From Hymenobacter norwichensis DSM 15439 (GTDB taxonomy: Bacteria > Bacteroidota > Bacteroidia > Cytophagales > Hymenobacteraceae), in contig NZ_ATVL01000007.1 of the NCBI RefSeq assembly GCF_000420705.1, forward strand, positions 744,001-808,000: a stretch of DNA of 64,000 nucleotides, in the 5' to 3' direction. Position 1 is the first letter of the stretch. Every line of letters begins with the position of its first letter. Below the pieces are notes generated by a model. It searched no databases. It saw nothing but the letters and a program-made list of their open reading frames with translations, and was not told the origin of the DNA. Of this stretch, positions 8,027 to 16,436 are shown piece by piece. The translations under genes and the position numbers were made by a program.

Positions 8027-10573
8027 TTGAAAGTCTGCATTGCCGAAAAGCCCAGCGTTGCCCGCGAAATTGCCACTGTCCTCGGCGCCAACCGGCGCAT
8101 GGATGGCTACTACGAAGGCAACGGCTACCAAGTCACCTGGACGTTCGGCCACTTCTGCCAGCTCCGGGAGCCCGAGGACTACCGCCCCGAATGGAAGCGC
8201 TGGAGCATCCACGACCTGCCCATGCTGCCCGAAACCTTTGGCATCAAGCTCATGCGCCGCGACGACGGCGTGGTGCGGCAGTTCAACGTCATCAAAAACC
8301 TGCTGGCTGATGCCGAGGAAGTAATTAACTGCGGTGACGCTGGGCAGGAAGGGGAAGTAATTCAGCGCTGGGTGCTAATGGAAGCCAAGTACCGCAAGCC
8401 CTTCAAGCGCCTCTGGATTTCATCTTTGACTGAAGAAGCCATCCGCCAGGGCTTTGCCAACCTGCGCGACGGGGCCGAGTTCGACAAGCTCTACCAGGCC
8501 GGCAAGAGCCGCGCCGTCGGCGACTGGCTGCTCGGGCTGAATGCTACGCGGCTGTTCACGCTGAAATACGCCGCCGGGCAGCGCCAAGTGCTGAGCCTGG
8601 GCCGGGTACAAACGCCCACGCTCGCCTTGCTGGTGGATCGGTACCACGAAATTCAGAACTTCAAGCCGGAGCCATATTGGGTGTTGCGCACCGAGTATCG
8701 CGGCACCATGTTCAGCCACGTTGCGCCGCCCAAGAAAGGCAAAGCCGACGACGATGAGCCCGACGAAAAAGCTCGCCTGAAAGCCCGTGGCTACTTTGTG
8801 AGCCAGGAAGAAGCCGACGTGGCTATGGCCGCCGTGAAAGACGTGCCGCTGACCGTTACCGGCGTCGAAATCAAGAAAGGCTATGAAACGCCGCCCTCGT
8901 TGTTTGACCTGACCTCGTTGCAGGTGCAGTGCAACAACCAGCTAGGGCTGTCGGCTGAGGATACGCTCAAGATTGTGCAGGGCCTCTACGAGAAGAAAGT
9001 GGTAAGCTATCCGCGGGTAGACACCACGTTTCTGCCCGACGACCAGTACCCCAAAATCCCGGATATTCTGCGTGGCTTGAGTGGTTATGCGGGCCTCACG
9101 GCGCCGTTGCTGGCCGCTAAAATCCGCAAGAGCACCAAGGTATTCAACAACAACAAAGTCACCGACCACCACGCCATCATCCCGACCGGCGCCAGTGCCA
9201 GCAGCCTCAGCGGCCACGACCAAAGCGTGTACGACATCATCGTGCGCCGCTTCCTGGCCGCGTTTTACCCCGACTGCGAAGTGTCGAACACCACTGTTAC
9301 GGCCGAAACCGGCGGCTACCCGTTCCGGGTGCGGGGCCGCCAGATTCTGAATCCAGGCTGGCGCGTGGTGTACGGCGACCCGGAAAAGCAGCAAGCCCCG
9401 TCGGCCCCGAAAGCGGCTGGCGAGGGCGAAGACGATGTGGTAAGCACCGTGCTACCCAATTTCGTGAAAGACGAAACCGGCCCCCACAAGCCGCGCCTCG
9501 ACCAGAAAGTAACCCAGCCGCCCCGCGAATACTCCGAGGCCATGCTGCTACGCGGCATGGAAACCGCTGGCCGCAACGTAGACGACGACGAACTGCGGCT
9601 GGCTATGAAGGAAAACGGCATCGGACGGCCCAGTACCCGCGCCGCCATCATCGAAACGTTGTTCAAGCGCGGCTACATCATCCGCGAAAAGAAGAAGATT
9701 CTGCCCACCGCCACTGGCGTTGAACTCATCGGCCTGATTCGCAACCCCACGCTTAAATCGGCGGAGCTGACCGGGCAGTGGGAGCGGAAGCTGCGGCAGA
9801 TTGAGTCCGGCAACCTAGATGCGGGTTTGTTCCTGGATGAGCTGAAGCAACTGGTGCGCGAAATGGTGCAGGAAGTGAAGCAGGACGGCTCGGGCCGTGG
9901 CATCACCGTCAGCAAAACTGAGCTAGCCGACCTCACCGGTCAGAAGAAAGCCGCTGCCGTTAAAGCCACTCCGCCCAAAGCCGCGCTTACGCCGGCTGTT
10001 CCGGGGGCGCTTGGTGCCTGCCCGGCTTGCGGTAGCGGCCATGTGCTGCGCGGTAAAACCGCCTTCGGCTGTTCCCGCTGGCGCGAAGGCTGCCAGTTTC
10101 GGCTGCCCACTGAGTTTGAGGGCAAAAAACTCACCGACAAGCAGCTGGCGCCACTGCTGGGCAAAGGCCGTACGCCGGTTATCAAAGGCTTCGTGGATGA
10201 TGCTGGCCAGAAGTTCGACGCTGCCATCCGCCTCACCCCGCAACGGACCTTGCAGCTGGTGCGCGCCGCCGAGAGCAAACCCACCACGCCTACCGACCCC
10301 GGCCAGATTCCGTGCCCAGTATGCCGGCTTGGCACCATGCTCAAAGGCAAAGCTGCCTACGGTTGCTCCCGTTTCCGCGAAGACTGCCAGTTCCGGGTGC
10401 CCTTCGAGTGGGGCGGTAAAACCTTGAGCGACACCCAAATGAACCAACTGCTGCGCAAAGGCAAAACCGGCGTTATTCGTGGGTTCGTGTCGGCCAAATC
10501 AGGACAGCGCTATGAGGCGGTGCTGCAAATCAACCCAGAAGGCCGCATCGAGCCGGTGTTCGGGCAAGGCTGA
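8027..10573 (+). CDS. topB: DNA topoisomerase III, type IA
   Basis: Type IA topoisomerase that relaxes and decatenates DNA by single-strand passage. The protein has 848 residues: an N-terminal TOPRIM domain (MKVCIAEKPSVAREIA and the acidic segment CGDAGQEGE), the gate domains with the active-site Tyr at residue 328 in SYPRVDT, and two C-terminal repeats (about 665-735 and 755-835), each with a CPxC...C...C zinc-ribbon-like set and a K-G-F/V core (Toprim_Crpt type). Translation starts at TTG (8027): the resulting MKVCIAEKP fits the family exactly and no ATG is placed better. The C-terminal repeats are typical of Bacteroidota TopB. Confidence 0.96.
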   Translation: MKVCIAEKPSVAREIATVLGANRRMDGYYEGNGYQVTWTFGHFCQLREPEDYRPEWKRWSIHDLPMLPETFGIKLMRRDDGVVRQFNVIKNLLADAEEVINCGDAGQEGEVIQRWVLMEAKYRKPFKRLWISSLTEEAIRQGFANLRDGAEFDKLYQAGKSRAVGDWLLGLNATRLFTLKYAAGQRQVLSLGRVQTPTLALLVDRYHEIQNFKPEPYWVLRTEYRGTMFSHVAPPKKGKADDDEPDEKARLKARGYFVSQEEADVAMAAVKDVPLTVTGVEIKKGYETPPSLFDLTSLQVQCNNQLGLSAEDTLKIVQGLYEKKVVSYPRVDTTFLPDDQYPKIPDILRGLSGYAGLTAPLLAAKIRKSTKVFNNNKVTDHHAIIPTGASASSLSGHDQSVYDIIVRRFLAAFYPDCEVSNTTVTAETGGYPFRVRGRQILNPGWRVVYGDPEKQQAPSAPKAAGEGEDDVVSTVLPNFVKDETGPHKPRLDQKVTQPPREYSEAMLLRGMETAGRNVDDDELRLAMKENGIGRPSTRAAIIETLFKRGYIIREKKKILPTATGVELIGLIRNPTLKSAELTGQWERKLRQIESGNLDAGLFLDELKQLVREMVQEVKQDGSGRGITVSKTELADLTGQKKAAAVKATPPKAALTPAVPGALGACPACGSGHVLRGKTAFGCSRWREGCQFRLPTEFEGKKLTDKQLAPLLGKGRTPVIKGFVDDAGQKFDAAIRLTPQRTLQLVRAAESKPTTPTDPGQIPCPVCRLGTMLKGKAAYGCSRFREDCQFRVPFEWGGKTLSDTQMNQLLRKGKTGVIRGFVSAKSGQRYEAVLQINPEGRIEPVFGQG

Positions 10574-10577
10574 TGTA

Positions 10578-10585
10578 TATCTTTG
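10578..10585 (+). promoter_or_regulatory. candidate -7 box TATCTTTG upstream of a small membrane-protein gene
   Basis: Second exact TAnnTTTG match, in the 28-base gap between the topB stop and the next ATG at 10602. It suggests the two small genes can be transcribed independently of topB with a very short 5' leader. No clear -33 element is seen. Confidence 0.35.
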
Positions 10586-10601
10586 TTAGATTCACCACTA
10601 T

Positions 10602-10868
10602 ATGAACCAATCTACTTTTCTGCCGCGCCTCGCTGCCTATTGCATGGGTTTGCCAGTGCTACTAGTCTTGTATTTGTTTACGCGGGGGCATGTATCCATG
10701 CAGGTGATGTTTCCGCTTTTTGTAGTGGGGCTTTTTATTGCCATTGGGGGACAAGCGCGGATTCGTCGTTCGTACCCGCAGGATTTCAGAAAGCGTGAAG
10801 AATGGCTGGCTTTTGGCGTTTTTCTGGTGCTAGTAGTTATTGGTACGCTACTAGTAGTGAAGTGGTAA
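10602..10868 (+). CDS. small three-helix membrane protein, unknown
   Basis: An 88-residue protein with three hydrophobic segments (about residues 8-26, 31-48 and 66-86) separated by a basic loop (QARIRRSYPQDFRKREEW). I do not recognise a named family. It lies 28 bases after topB and 19 bases before a DUF2905-type gene, so a short operon is likely. An overlapping frame starting at 10583 is a shadow. Confidence 0.65.
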   Translation: MNQSTFLPRLAAYCMGLPVLLVLYLFTRGHVSMQVMFPLFVVGLFIAIGGQARIRRSYPQDFRKREEWLAFGVFLVLVVIGTLLVVKW

Positions 10869-10887
10869 AGGCTTCACTCTCGTAGTT

Positions 10888-11220
10888 ATGTCTCCTCAGC
10901 TTGGTAAAATACTTGTCCTAATGGGCTTGGCCGTAGCTGCTTTCGGTGCGTTCGTGTGGCTTGGTAGCGGTGCGTGGCTGAGCTGGTTCGGCCGCTTGCC
11001 CGGCGATATCCGCATTGAACGGCCCGGCTTCCGGCTGTACGCGCCCCTCGTGTCGATGCTACTTGTGAGTTTATTGCTGAGCGCGATACTATGGCTGTGG
11101 CGCCGACTGAGCGAACATGCCTTATTGCTTTTTCAAAGGAATTCTATAGCCAACGCGCATATTCACTTGGTGGTGCCCATCGAAGTTGGTAGCGCCATAG
11201 GGGTAGAGCATAAAGCCTGA
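10888..11220 (+). CDS. DUF2905 family small membrane protein with unusual C-terminal extension
   Basis: Residues 1-75 match the DUF2905 pattern: a first helix (KILVLMGLAVAAFGAFVWLG), the signature LGRLPGDI-like FGRLPGDIRIERPGF and a second helix ending LLSAILWLWRR. DUF2905 proteins are normally about 70 residues; this frame runs to 110 residues, and the last 33 or so are encoded antisense to the 3' end of the convergent gene. The extension therefore looks like read-on after loss of an ancestral stop. Function of the family is unknown; an inner-membrane location is predicted. Confidence 0.82.
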   Translation: MSPQLGKILVLMGLAVAAFGAFVWLGSGAWLSWFGRLPGDIRIERPGFRLYAPLVSMLLVSLLLSAILWLWRRLSEHALLLFQRNSIANAHIHLVVPIEVGSAIGVEHKA

Positions 11221-12951
11221 ATTTCCCAATCGGATATTAGCTTCAACAAAGCCCATACCGTAGCTAGGATGATGACGGCTGAAGGCCATACCGGCTAGAA
11301 TAGAACTACCATCTGGGCGGCCTAAACCAGAACCTAAGCCTACGCGACTGGTAAAATTGCCTAACCCTAACATTCCACGGTTAATATCACCTTGTAGGTA
11401 TATGATTTCACGCAGACCTACCCAGGTGCCTAATTCAACATTGGCGTTGCTGAAGTCTTCCCATTTGTCAAGTTTCTCGCCATAGCGGGCAAGCCTTCCT
11501 AAGTGCAGACCTACGCGAAACCCAAAACCTACCCGCCCAGGGCGTAGCCGCGAATGAGAAGCTATGTACGGGTTGATGTCTAATAGGGACTTCTTACTAG
11601 CAGCCTGGAATATAACAGTGCCGTCTTCAGGATCAAGGTCCTGGTACGCAATACGGTCCTGGCCTTGCCAAATGCCTAGGCCATAGGTAGTCAAACGATT
11701 TTCGGGTCGGTAGCGGTGAAGTTCTATGGAGCCACCACGTAAAGAGTAGCGGTGGTCGAATGTTTCCCGACTGTAGGGCGAAGAGCAGCCGCTGGTCGAG
11801 ACATCTTCATAAAAGGCTCCGCTACCTGCGCCCAAGCCAATTTCTAACTCTGTTCGGGCAGAATCAGCGGGTACCTGGTTGGTGAATAGCAACACTACGG
11901 CCGCCGCAGCCAAGGGCAGCCCGGCTCGTCGCGTAGCAATAGCCCCTTGTAATACCGTAGCAGTAGCCAGAAGCACTACCACCAGTAGTACTGCCTTCAT
12001 TACCACCACTTCTGGCAGCGTGAGTGCCCCTGCTGGCAATAGTAGCGTGCAAACCAGCAGTAGCACCACAACCAGCAGGTTGCGCACAGGCTGGTTGCGG
12101 GGTGGCACTTCTGGGGTGAGCTTTACGGTACGCGCGTGGTACACGAAAAGGCCCCACACGGCCAGTAAAAAAGTGGCGTACGGCAGCAGTAACCACTGCA
12201 ACTGCATCATCCGGATGCCGCCCAGCGTGATAAACTCTGCGCCAACTGGCTCACCGGCCGGCTCACGCCAGAATTCGATAACCAGCCGCCCCAGTACCAG
12301 CAAACCGGCTTGCAGCAAAGCCCAACTGCCAGCCGGCCAGTGGCGGTGGCGCGTCAGCCATAGTACTAGCCCGGTGCCGGCGCACAGCACCAGCGTATAG
12401 AGCTGAGTGGGGTGCAAGGCCAGGGAGTGGGCAGCTCCCATTTCCAACAAGCCCTGCTGCTGTTGAAAAATGTAAGGAATAGATCCCGCCGCATAAGTAA
12501 TTCCCCAACTACCATCAGTAACCTCCCCGAAGCAGCAGCCGGTCAGTAGACAGCCCACACATTGCACCACCAAACCAGCGCAGAACGGCATAGCAAAGGC
12601 ATCGGCCACGTGCCAGCCGAAGCCTAGCCATCGGCGTAGCAACAACAGCACCATGCCAAACCCTAGGCCGCCGCCCAGTACTGATCGGGCCGTAGTGGCG
12701 GGCCAGGTGCCGTGTTGCAGCAAAGCAGGCCAAGCATCGGCGGGCAGAGCTAGCAGCTTAGTGCCTACAATAAACGCTAGGGTGCTGGCAGCTACTAACA
12801 CCAACCACGTTTGAAGCGGATAGCCACGCTTATAGCCTGCCCGCAGCAGCAGGGCCAGCTGTACCCCGAAAGCCGCTACATAGCAGGTGGTATAATAAGA
12901 ATAAGCGTGTCCCTCGGGCGAAGGCAGTAGCAGCGTAGCAGATAGGGGCAT
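11122..12951 (-). CDS. Lgt-like membrane protein fused to a predicted beta-barrel domain
   Basis: A 609-residue protein with an unusual architecture. Residues 1-270 resemble prolipoprotein diacylglyceryl transferase: SVLGGGLG, the Cys-rich loop QCVGCLLTGCCFGEVTDGSWG, HPTQLY and GRLVIEFWREP occur in family order. The essential Arg of the Lgt motif (E. coli R143 region, RxGxFxxG) appears as Gln in QCVGC, so diacylglyceryl transfer is doubtful. Residues 290-365 add two or three more helices. The last ~240 residues alternate Gly/aromatic strands (FGFRVGLHLGRL, MRVGYRIPLKK) like an outer-membrane-type barrel. No internal stop or frameshift separates the parts. Its 3' end overlaps the DUF2905 gene. 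Confidence 0.72.
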   Translation of the reverse strand: MPLSATLLLPSPEGHAYSYYTTCYVAAFGVQLALLLRAGYKRGYPLQTWLVLVAASTLAFIVGTKLLALPADAWPALLQHGTWPATTARSVLGGGLGFGMVLLLLRRWLGFGWHVADAFAMPFCAGLVVQCVGCLLTGCCFGEVTDGSWGITYAAGSIPYIFQQQQGLLEMGAAHSLALHPTQLYTLVLCAGTGLVLWLTRHRHWPAGSWALLQAGLLVLGRLVIEFWREPAGEPVGAEFITLGGIRMMQLQWLLLPYATFLLAVWGLFVYHARTVKLTPEVPPRNQPVRNLLVVVLLLVCTLLLPAGALTLPEVVVMKAVLLVVVLLATATVLQGAIATRRAGLPLAAAAVVLLFTNQVPADSARTELEIGLGAGSGAFYEDVSTSGCSSPYSRETFDHRYSLRGGSIELHRYRPENRLTTYGLGIWQGQDRIAYQDLDPEDGTVIFQAASKKSLLDINPYIASHSRLRPGRVGFGFRVGLHLGRLARYGEKLDKWEDFSNANVELGTWVGLREIIYLQGDINRGMLGLGNFTSRVGLGSGLGRPDGSSILAGMAFSRHHPSYGMGFVEANIRLGNSGFMLYPYGATNFDGHHQVNMRVGYRIPLKKQ

Positions 12952-13021
12952 AGCAGTAGATGGAAAGGAGGAGCGAAAAACGAAAACCAGCGCGCGGGTA
13001 TAAAAGCAGCGGCAATGAAAA

Positions 13022-13057
13022 GGCCGCCTTTCGAGCTATAGATTTCGAAAGGCGGCC
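13022..13057 (-). terminator. strong hairpin followed by TTTT on the minus strand (terminator or attenuator)
   Basis: Arms GGCCGCCTTTCGA and TCGAAAGGCGGCC are perfectly complementary (13 bp, 10-base loop). Read on the minus strand it is followed by TTTTC, the form of an intrinsic terminator. It lies only 70 bases upstream of the Lgt-like start codon and over 400 bases beyond the stop of the next upstream gene, so it is either an attenuator in the leader or the end of a small transcript. Confidence 0.65.
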
Positions 13058-13205
13058 AAGTATAAAAGCACCATTATACTACACTGTATTACTAAGTGAA
13101 TAGAAAGTAAATGGATAGCAGCAATAACCTAATGCAATGTGGGTTGAAGGCAGACTCAGCTGCTATGAATCTTGAAAATCCAATTGCGCTGAACCATGGG
13201 TTGAA

Positions 13206-13227
13206 TTACAGAAATTCGTTTCTGTAA
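13206..13227. repeat. 9-bp perfect hairpin with TTCG loop
   Basis: TTACAGAAA-TTCG-TTTCTGTAA, a symmetrical stem with a UUCG loop in RNA. It sits in the middle of the AT-rich intergenic region and suggests a folded transcript; no T-run follows. Confidence 0.5.
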
Positions 13228-13471
13228 ACGAGGCTAAAAGCTGATATATTCAGACTCTAAATATAGCTGATGCATTGTGTTAGTAATTTGAAAATCAAAT
13301 AGATATACCTTATATATAGAGACTTTTAAATTTATATAATGGCAATAGATAATCGTCTTGCAGGTGTATACTTGCAATTACTTCTGCCAACGTAAATCTT
13401 CATTAGGTTTAAGCGGTTGACGGCCTACTGCGACAGACAGACCACCTTCGAACGAGCCGCTTGAAAGAGTT

Positions 13472-14962
13472 TTAGCTAGCCGGTGCTGCCAACGGTGGAT
13501 GGGGCAGCGGAGCGTCTTCGCCGTACTGCACGATGTTTTCAATCATGCCTTTGAAGATGACGAAGTGAAACGGTACCAGTGAGTACCAGTACAGCCGGCC
13601 CGCCAAACCTCGCGGGCGGAAAGCCGCCAGCTGTTCCAGCGTGTGCGAGCCGTCGTCGTTGGGCAGAATGCGGAATTGCAGCCAAGCTTCGCCAGGCAGC
13701 TTCATTTCGGCGTAGAGCAGCAGGCGGCAGCTTTTGCGGTCGGCTACCAGCACGCGCCAGAAATCCAGCGGGTCGCCGGCGCGCAGGCTGGTGGGGGAGC
13801 GGCGGCCCCGGCGCAACCCCACGCCACCCACTACTTTGTCGAGGAGGCCGCGCACCCGCCACAGCCAATCCACTTTGTACCAGCCCCGCTCGCCACCAAT
13901 GCTCCACACGTTTTGCAGCACCTCCTGTGGGGGCCGGGTGAAGCGCAGGGTTTGGCGGTCGGTGAGCAGGCCGTGCTGTGGTATCTGAATGTGGTCCATG
14001 TAGTTGCGGGGCATCACGCCGCTGCTTAGCGCGTCGCTCCAGCTGCTCACTACCTCGTTCTGCTCGATGCGCTGAAATGCTAGCTCCACGGCGGCACGGT
14101 AGCTCATGCACTCGTGCGGCAACACTTGCCCAATGCTGCGGGCTGGGTCCGATACAGTGTCGTTGCGCAAGCTTTCCACCAAGCTTTGGGCCAGCGAAAA
14201 GGTGGTGCGCGTAACCAAAAACAGCCACCATGATGACAGCCGCGGCGTAAGCACGGGCACCGTCACGATATAGCGCCGGTAGCCACGCACCTCGGCCAGC
14301 CCTAGCAGCATTTCACGGTAGGTCAGCACGTCGGGCCCGCCAATGTCGAACGACTTGTTGAAGCAAGCTTCGTTGCCCAACACGTTTGTTAGGTAATGCA
14401 TCACGTCACGGATACCAATGGGCTGGCAGCGGGAGTTCAGCCAGCGCGGCGTCACCATTACCGGCAGCTTTTCCACTAGGTCCCGGATAATCTCGAACGA
14501 CGCCGACCCCGAGCCAATAATAATACTGGCCCGCAGCACGGTGAAGGCCGCTTTGCACTTACTTAATTCCTGCTCCACCCCCAACCGGGAACGAAGGTGG
14601 GTGCTCAGGTCGTGGTCGTTGGCAATGCCGGAGAGGTAGATAACCTGCCGGGCCGTGGTAGTATCCAAGTAATGCGCGAAGTGCCGCGCCGACTGCTGCT
14701 CGGAGTGGTAGAAGTTCTTGTTGCTACCGCTCATGGAATGCACCAGATAGTAGGCAGCTTCGATGTCGGTAGGCAGCTCACGCAGCGAGTCGGGTTTCAG
14801 CAGGTCGCCCTCGGCTACGGTTACGCGGCTGCGTAGGCGCTCCGGCAACTCAAACCGGCGCGGGTCGCGCACCAAACACACGACCTCGTGGCCGGCTTCT
14901 ACCAGCAGCGGCAGCAGGCGCTGGCCGATATACCCATTAGCACCAGTGAGTAGGATTTTCAT
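13472..14962 (-). CDS. NAD(P)-binding SDR-type protein with DUF2867 domain
   Basis: A 496-residue protein. The N-terminal 230 residues are an extended/atypical SDR Rossmann domain: MKILLTGANGYIGQRLLPLL carries TGxxGYIG, followed by YYLVHSMSG and a YLSGI strand. The C-terminal half (from about residue 330) matches DUF2867, which often follows such domains in YbjT-like proteins (GGERGWYKVDWLWRVRGLLDK, LPGEAWLQFRI, LAGRLYWYSLVPFHFVIF). Activity is unknown; homologues are usually annotated as SDR family oxidoreductases. It is a single gene, cytoplasmic or membrane-associated. Confidence 0.85.
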   Translation of the reverse strand: MKILLTGANGYIGQRLLPLLVEAGHEVVCLVRDPRRFELPERLRSRVTVAEGDLLKPDSLRELPTDIEAAYYLVHSMSGSNKNFYHSEQQSARHFAHYLDTTTARQVIYLSGIANDHDLSTHLRSRLGVEQELSKCKAAFTVLRASIIIGSGSASFEIIRDLVEKLPVMVTPRWLNSRCQPIGIRDVMHYLTNVLGNEACFNKSFDIGGPDVLTYREMLLGLAEVRGYRRYIVTVPVLTPRLSSWWLFLVTRTTFSLAQSLVESLRNDTVSDPARSIGQVLPHECMSYRAAVELAFQRIEQNEVVSSWSDALSSGVMPRNYMDHIQIPQHGLLTDRQTLRFTRPPQEVLQNVWSIGGERGWYKVDWLWRVRGLLDKVVGGVGLRRGRRSPTSLRAGDPLDFWRVLVADRKSCRLLLYAEMKLPGEAWLQFRILPNDDGSHTLEQLAAFRPRGLAGRLYWYSLVPFHFVIFKGMIENIVQYGEDAPLPHPPLAAPAS

Positions 14963-15046
14963 AGCGGACAGTTAGGAGGTAGATTCTCTTTAACCGAAGC
15001 GCCGCCGTTGAGTTGCGTGAAAAGCTGGTAATCCACTAAAAACCAA

Positions 15047-15078
15047 AAGCTCCCAACGACCATCGACGTCAGGAGCTT
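15047..15078 (-). terminator. probable terminator of the lysC-lysA unit
   Basis: Arms AAGCTCC and GGAGCTT separated by 18 bases with partial inner pairing. On the minus strand it begins 33 bases after the lysA stop and is followed by TTTTGGTTTTT. Confidence 0.65.
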
Positions 15079-15110
15079 CCAGCTATTCGTGCGGCAAAGT
15101 TACTTCCGTG

Positions 15111-16259
15111 TTACTCCTCAGTGTACACCGCTGCGGCTTTTTCGCGCAGGTTGTACCCCGATGACATCACCTCGCCGTACGCGCCCGCTGACCGGATGGC
15201 TACCAAGTCGCCGCGCTGAGTGGTGGGGAGCTGCACGCCTTTGCGAAACGTGTCCGACGACTCGCAGATGGGGCCTACTACGTCGTAGAGCTGCTCGGGG
15301 CCGGTGCTGGTTAGGTTTTGGATATGGTGGTAGCTACCGTAGAGGGCCGGGCGCATCAGCTCGGTCATGCCTGCATCGAGAATGGCGAAATTGGTTTCCT
15401 GGCTTTGCTTGACGTAGAGCACCCGGCTGATGAGCGTCCCTGCCTGCGCCACCACGGCCCGGCCCAGCTCTACATGCACCTGCTGGCCTGGCCGCCGCAC
15501 CAGGTGCTTTTCAAACATCGAGAAATAGCCCTCGAAATCGGGAATGGACTGCTCGTCGGGTTGCTCGTAGCTGATGCCTAAGCCGCCGCCCACGTTGAGG
15601 TGGGGGAGGTGGTGGCCCTGGTCGGTGAGGACAGTTTGCAACTCATTGAGTCGCTCACTGAGCTTGGCAAACACCGTCAGGTTGGTGATCTGAGAGCCGA
15701 TATGCGCGTGCAAACCTACCAACTCTAGGTTGGGCCACGACGCGAATTGTGCTACCACAGCCGGCAGATCGGTCAGGCTGATGCCGAACTTGTTGGCGGC
15801 CAGTCCGGTGGTGATATGCGGGTGCGTATAGGCATCCACGTTGGGGTTCACGCGCAATGCCACTCGCGCCGTGCGGCCCTGCGCTCCGGCCAGAGCATCC
15901 AGCACCGCCAACTCCGCCGCCGATTCGGCATTGAAGCACCAAATATCGGCGGCCAGCGCCAAGTTGATTTCCGCATCCGACTTGCCCACGCCCGCAAACA
16001 CAATGTGACCCGGCGCGAAACCAGCTTCCAACGCCCGTTGCACTTCGCCACCGCTCACGCAGTCGGCGCCCAGGCCCGCGTTGCGAATGCGCTCCAGAAC
16101 GGGCAGGTTGGCGTTGGCCTTCAAGGCATAGTGTACCTGAAAATTGCGGGGCTTGGCGGCCTGCTGCAAGGCCGTGAGCGTGCGGTCGAGCAGGGTTAGG
16201 TCGTAGTGGTAAAAAGGAGTTGGCTGCGCGTGCAGCGCGGAAGAAAGCTGAAAGGACAT
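15111..16259 (-). CDS. lysA: diaminopimelate decarboxylase
   Basis: PLP-dependent fold III decarboxylase catalysing the last step of lysine synthesis, meso-diaminopimelate to L-lysine. The 382-residue protein shows the PLP-lysine motif HYALKANANLPVL near residue 45, the phosphate-binding glycines in VGGGLGISYEQPD, and the substrate/dimer motif PICESSDTFRKG. It lies 177 bases downstream of lysC on the same strand, so first and last enzymes of the lysine route are grouped. A hairpin downstream probably ends the transcript. Because of the lysC leader, expression of both genes may respond to lysine charging. Confidence 0.95.
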   Translation of the reverse strand: MSFQLSSALHAQPTPFYHYDLTLLDRTLTALQQAAKPRNFQVHYALKANANLPVLERIRNAGLGADCVSGGEVQRALEAGFAPGHIVFAGVGKSDAEINLALAADIWCFNAESAAELAVLDALAGAQGRTARVALRVNPNVDAYTHPHITTGLAANKFGISLTDLPAVVAQFASWPNLELVGLHAHIGSQITNLTVFAKLSERLNELQTVLTDQGHHLPHLNVGGGLGISYEQPDEQSIPDFEGYFSMFEKHLVRRPGQQVHVELGRAVVAQAGTLISRVLYVKQSQETNFAILDAGMTELMRPALYGSYHHIQNLTSTGPEQLYDVVGPICESSDTFRKGVQLPTTQRGDLVAIRSAGAYGEVMSSGYNLREKAAAVYTEE

Positions 16260-16397
16260 GAGCAGTTAAAACGCACTCGTACAGAGGCTGTTTTCGGGTG
16301 GAGGAGCCAGTAACCGGCCTTGAAATTGGCTGGTGGTTGTACCTCCGGACCCGGAAAGAGCAGCGAATGGCTGGTAATCGGGAAGTTGAAGGAATAG

Positions 16398-16420
16398 GTT
16401 TGAAAACCCGGTTTTCAAAC
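16398..16420. repeat. 10-bp inverted repeat in the lysC-lysA gap
   Basis: GTTTGAAAAC-CCG-GTTTTCAAAC, a perfect palindrome 17 bases after the lysC stop. It has no T-run, so it may be an operator, an mRNA-stability element or a weak attenuator between lysC and lysA. Confidence 0.45.
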
Positions 16421-16436
16421 GCAAGCAAATCTACTA

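Larger units (their letters stand above)
12952..13471. other. long AT-rich intergenic region with two hairpins
   Basis: About 520 bases without a credible ORF, clearly AT-richer than the flanking genes. It contains a 13-bp perfect hairpin (13022-13057) and a 9-bp stem capped by a TTCG tetraloop (13206-13227). The stretch 13250-13345 is especially AT-rich. It may hold the promoter and a structured leader of the Lgt-like gene, or a small RNA on the minus strand. Confidence 0.45.
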
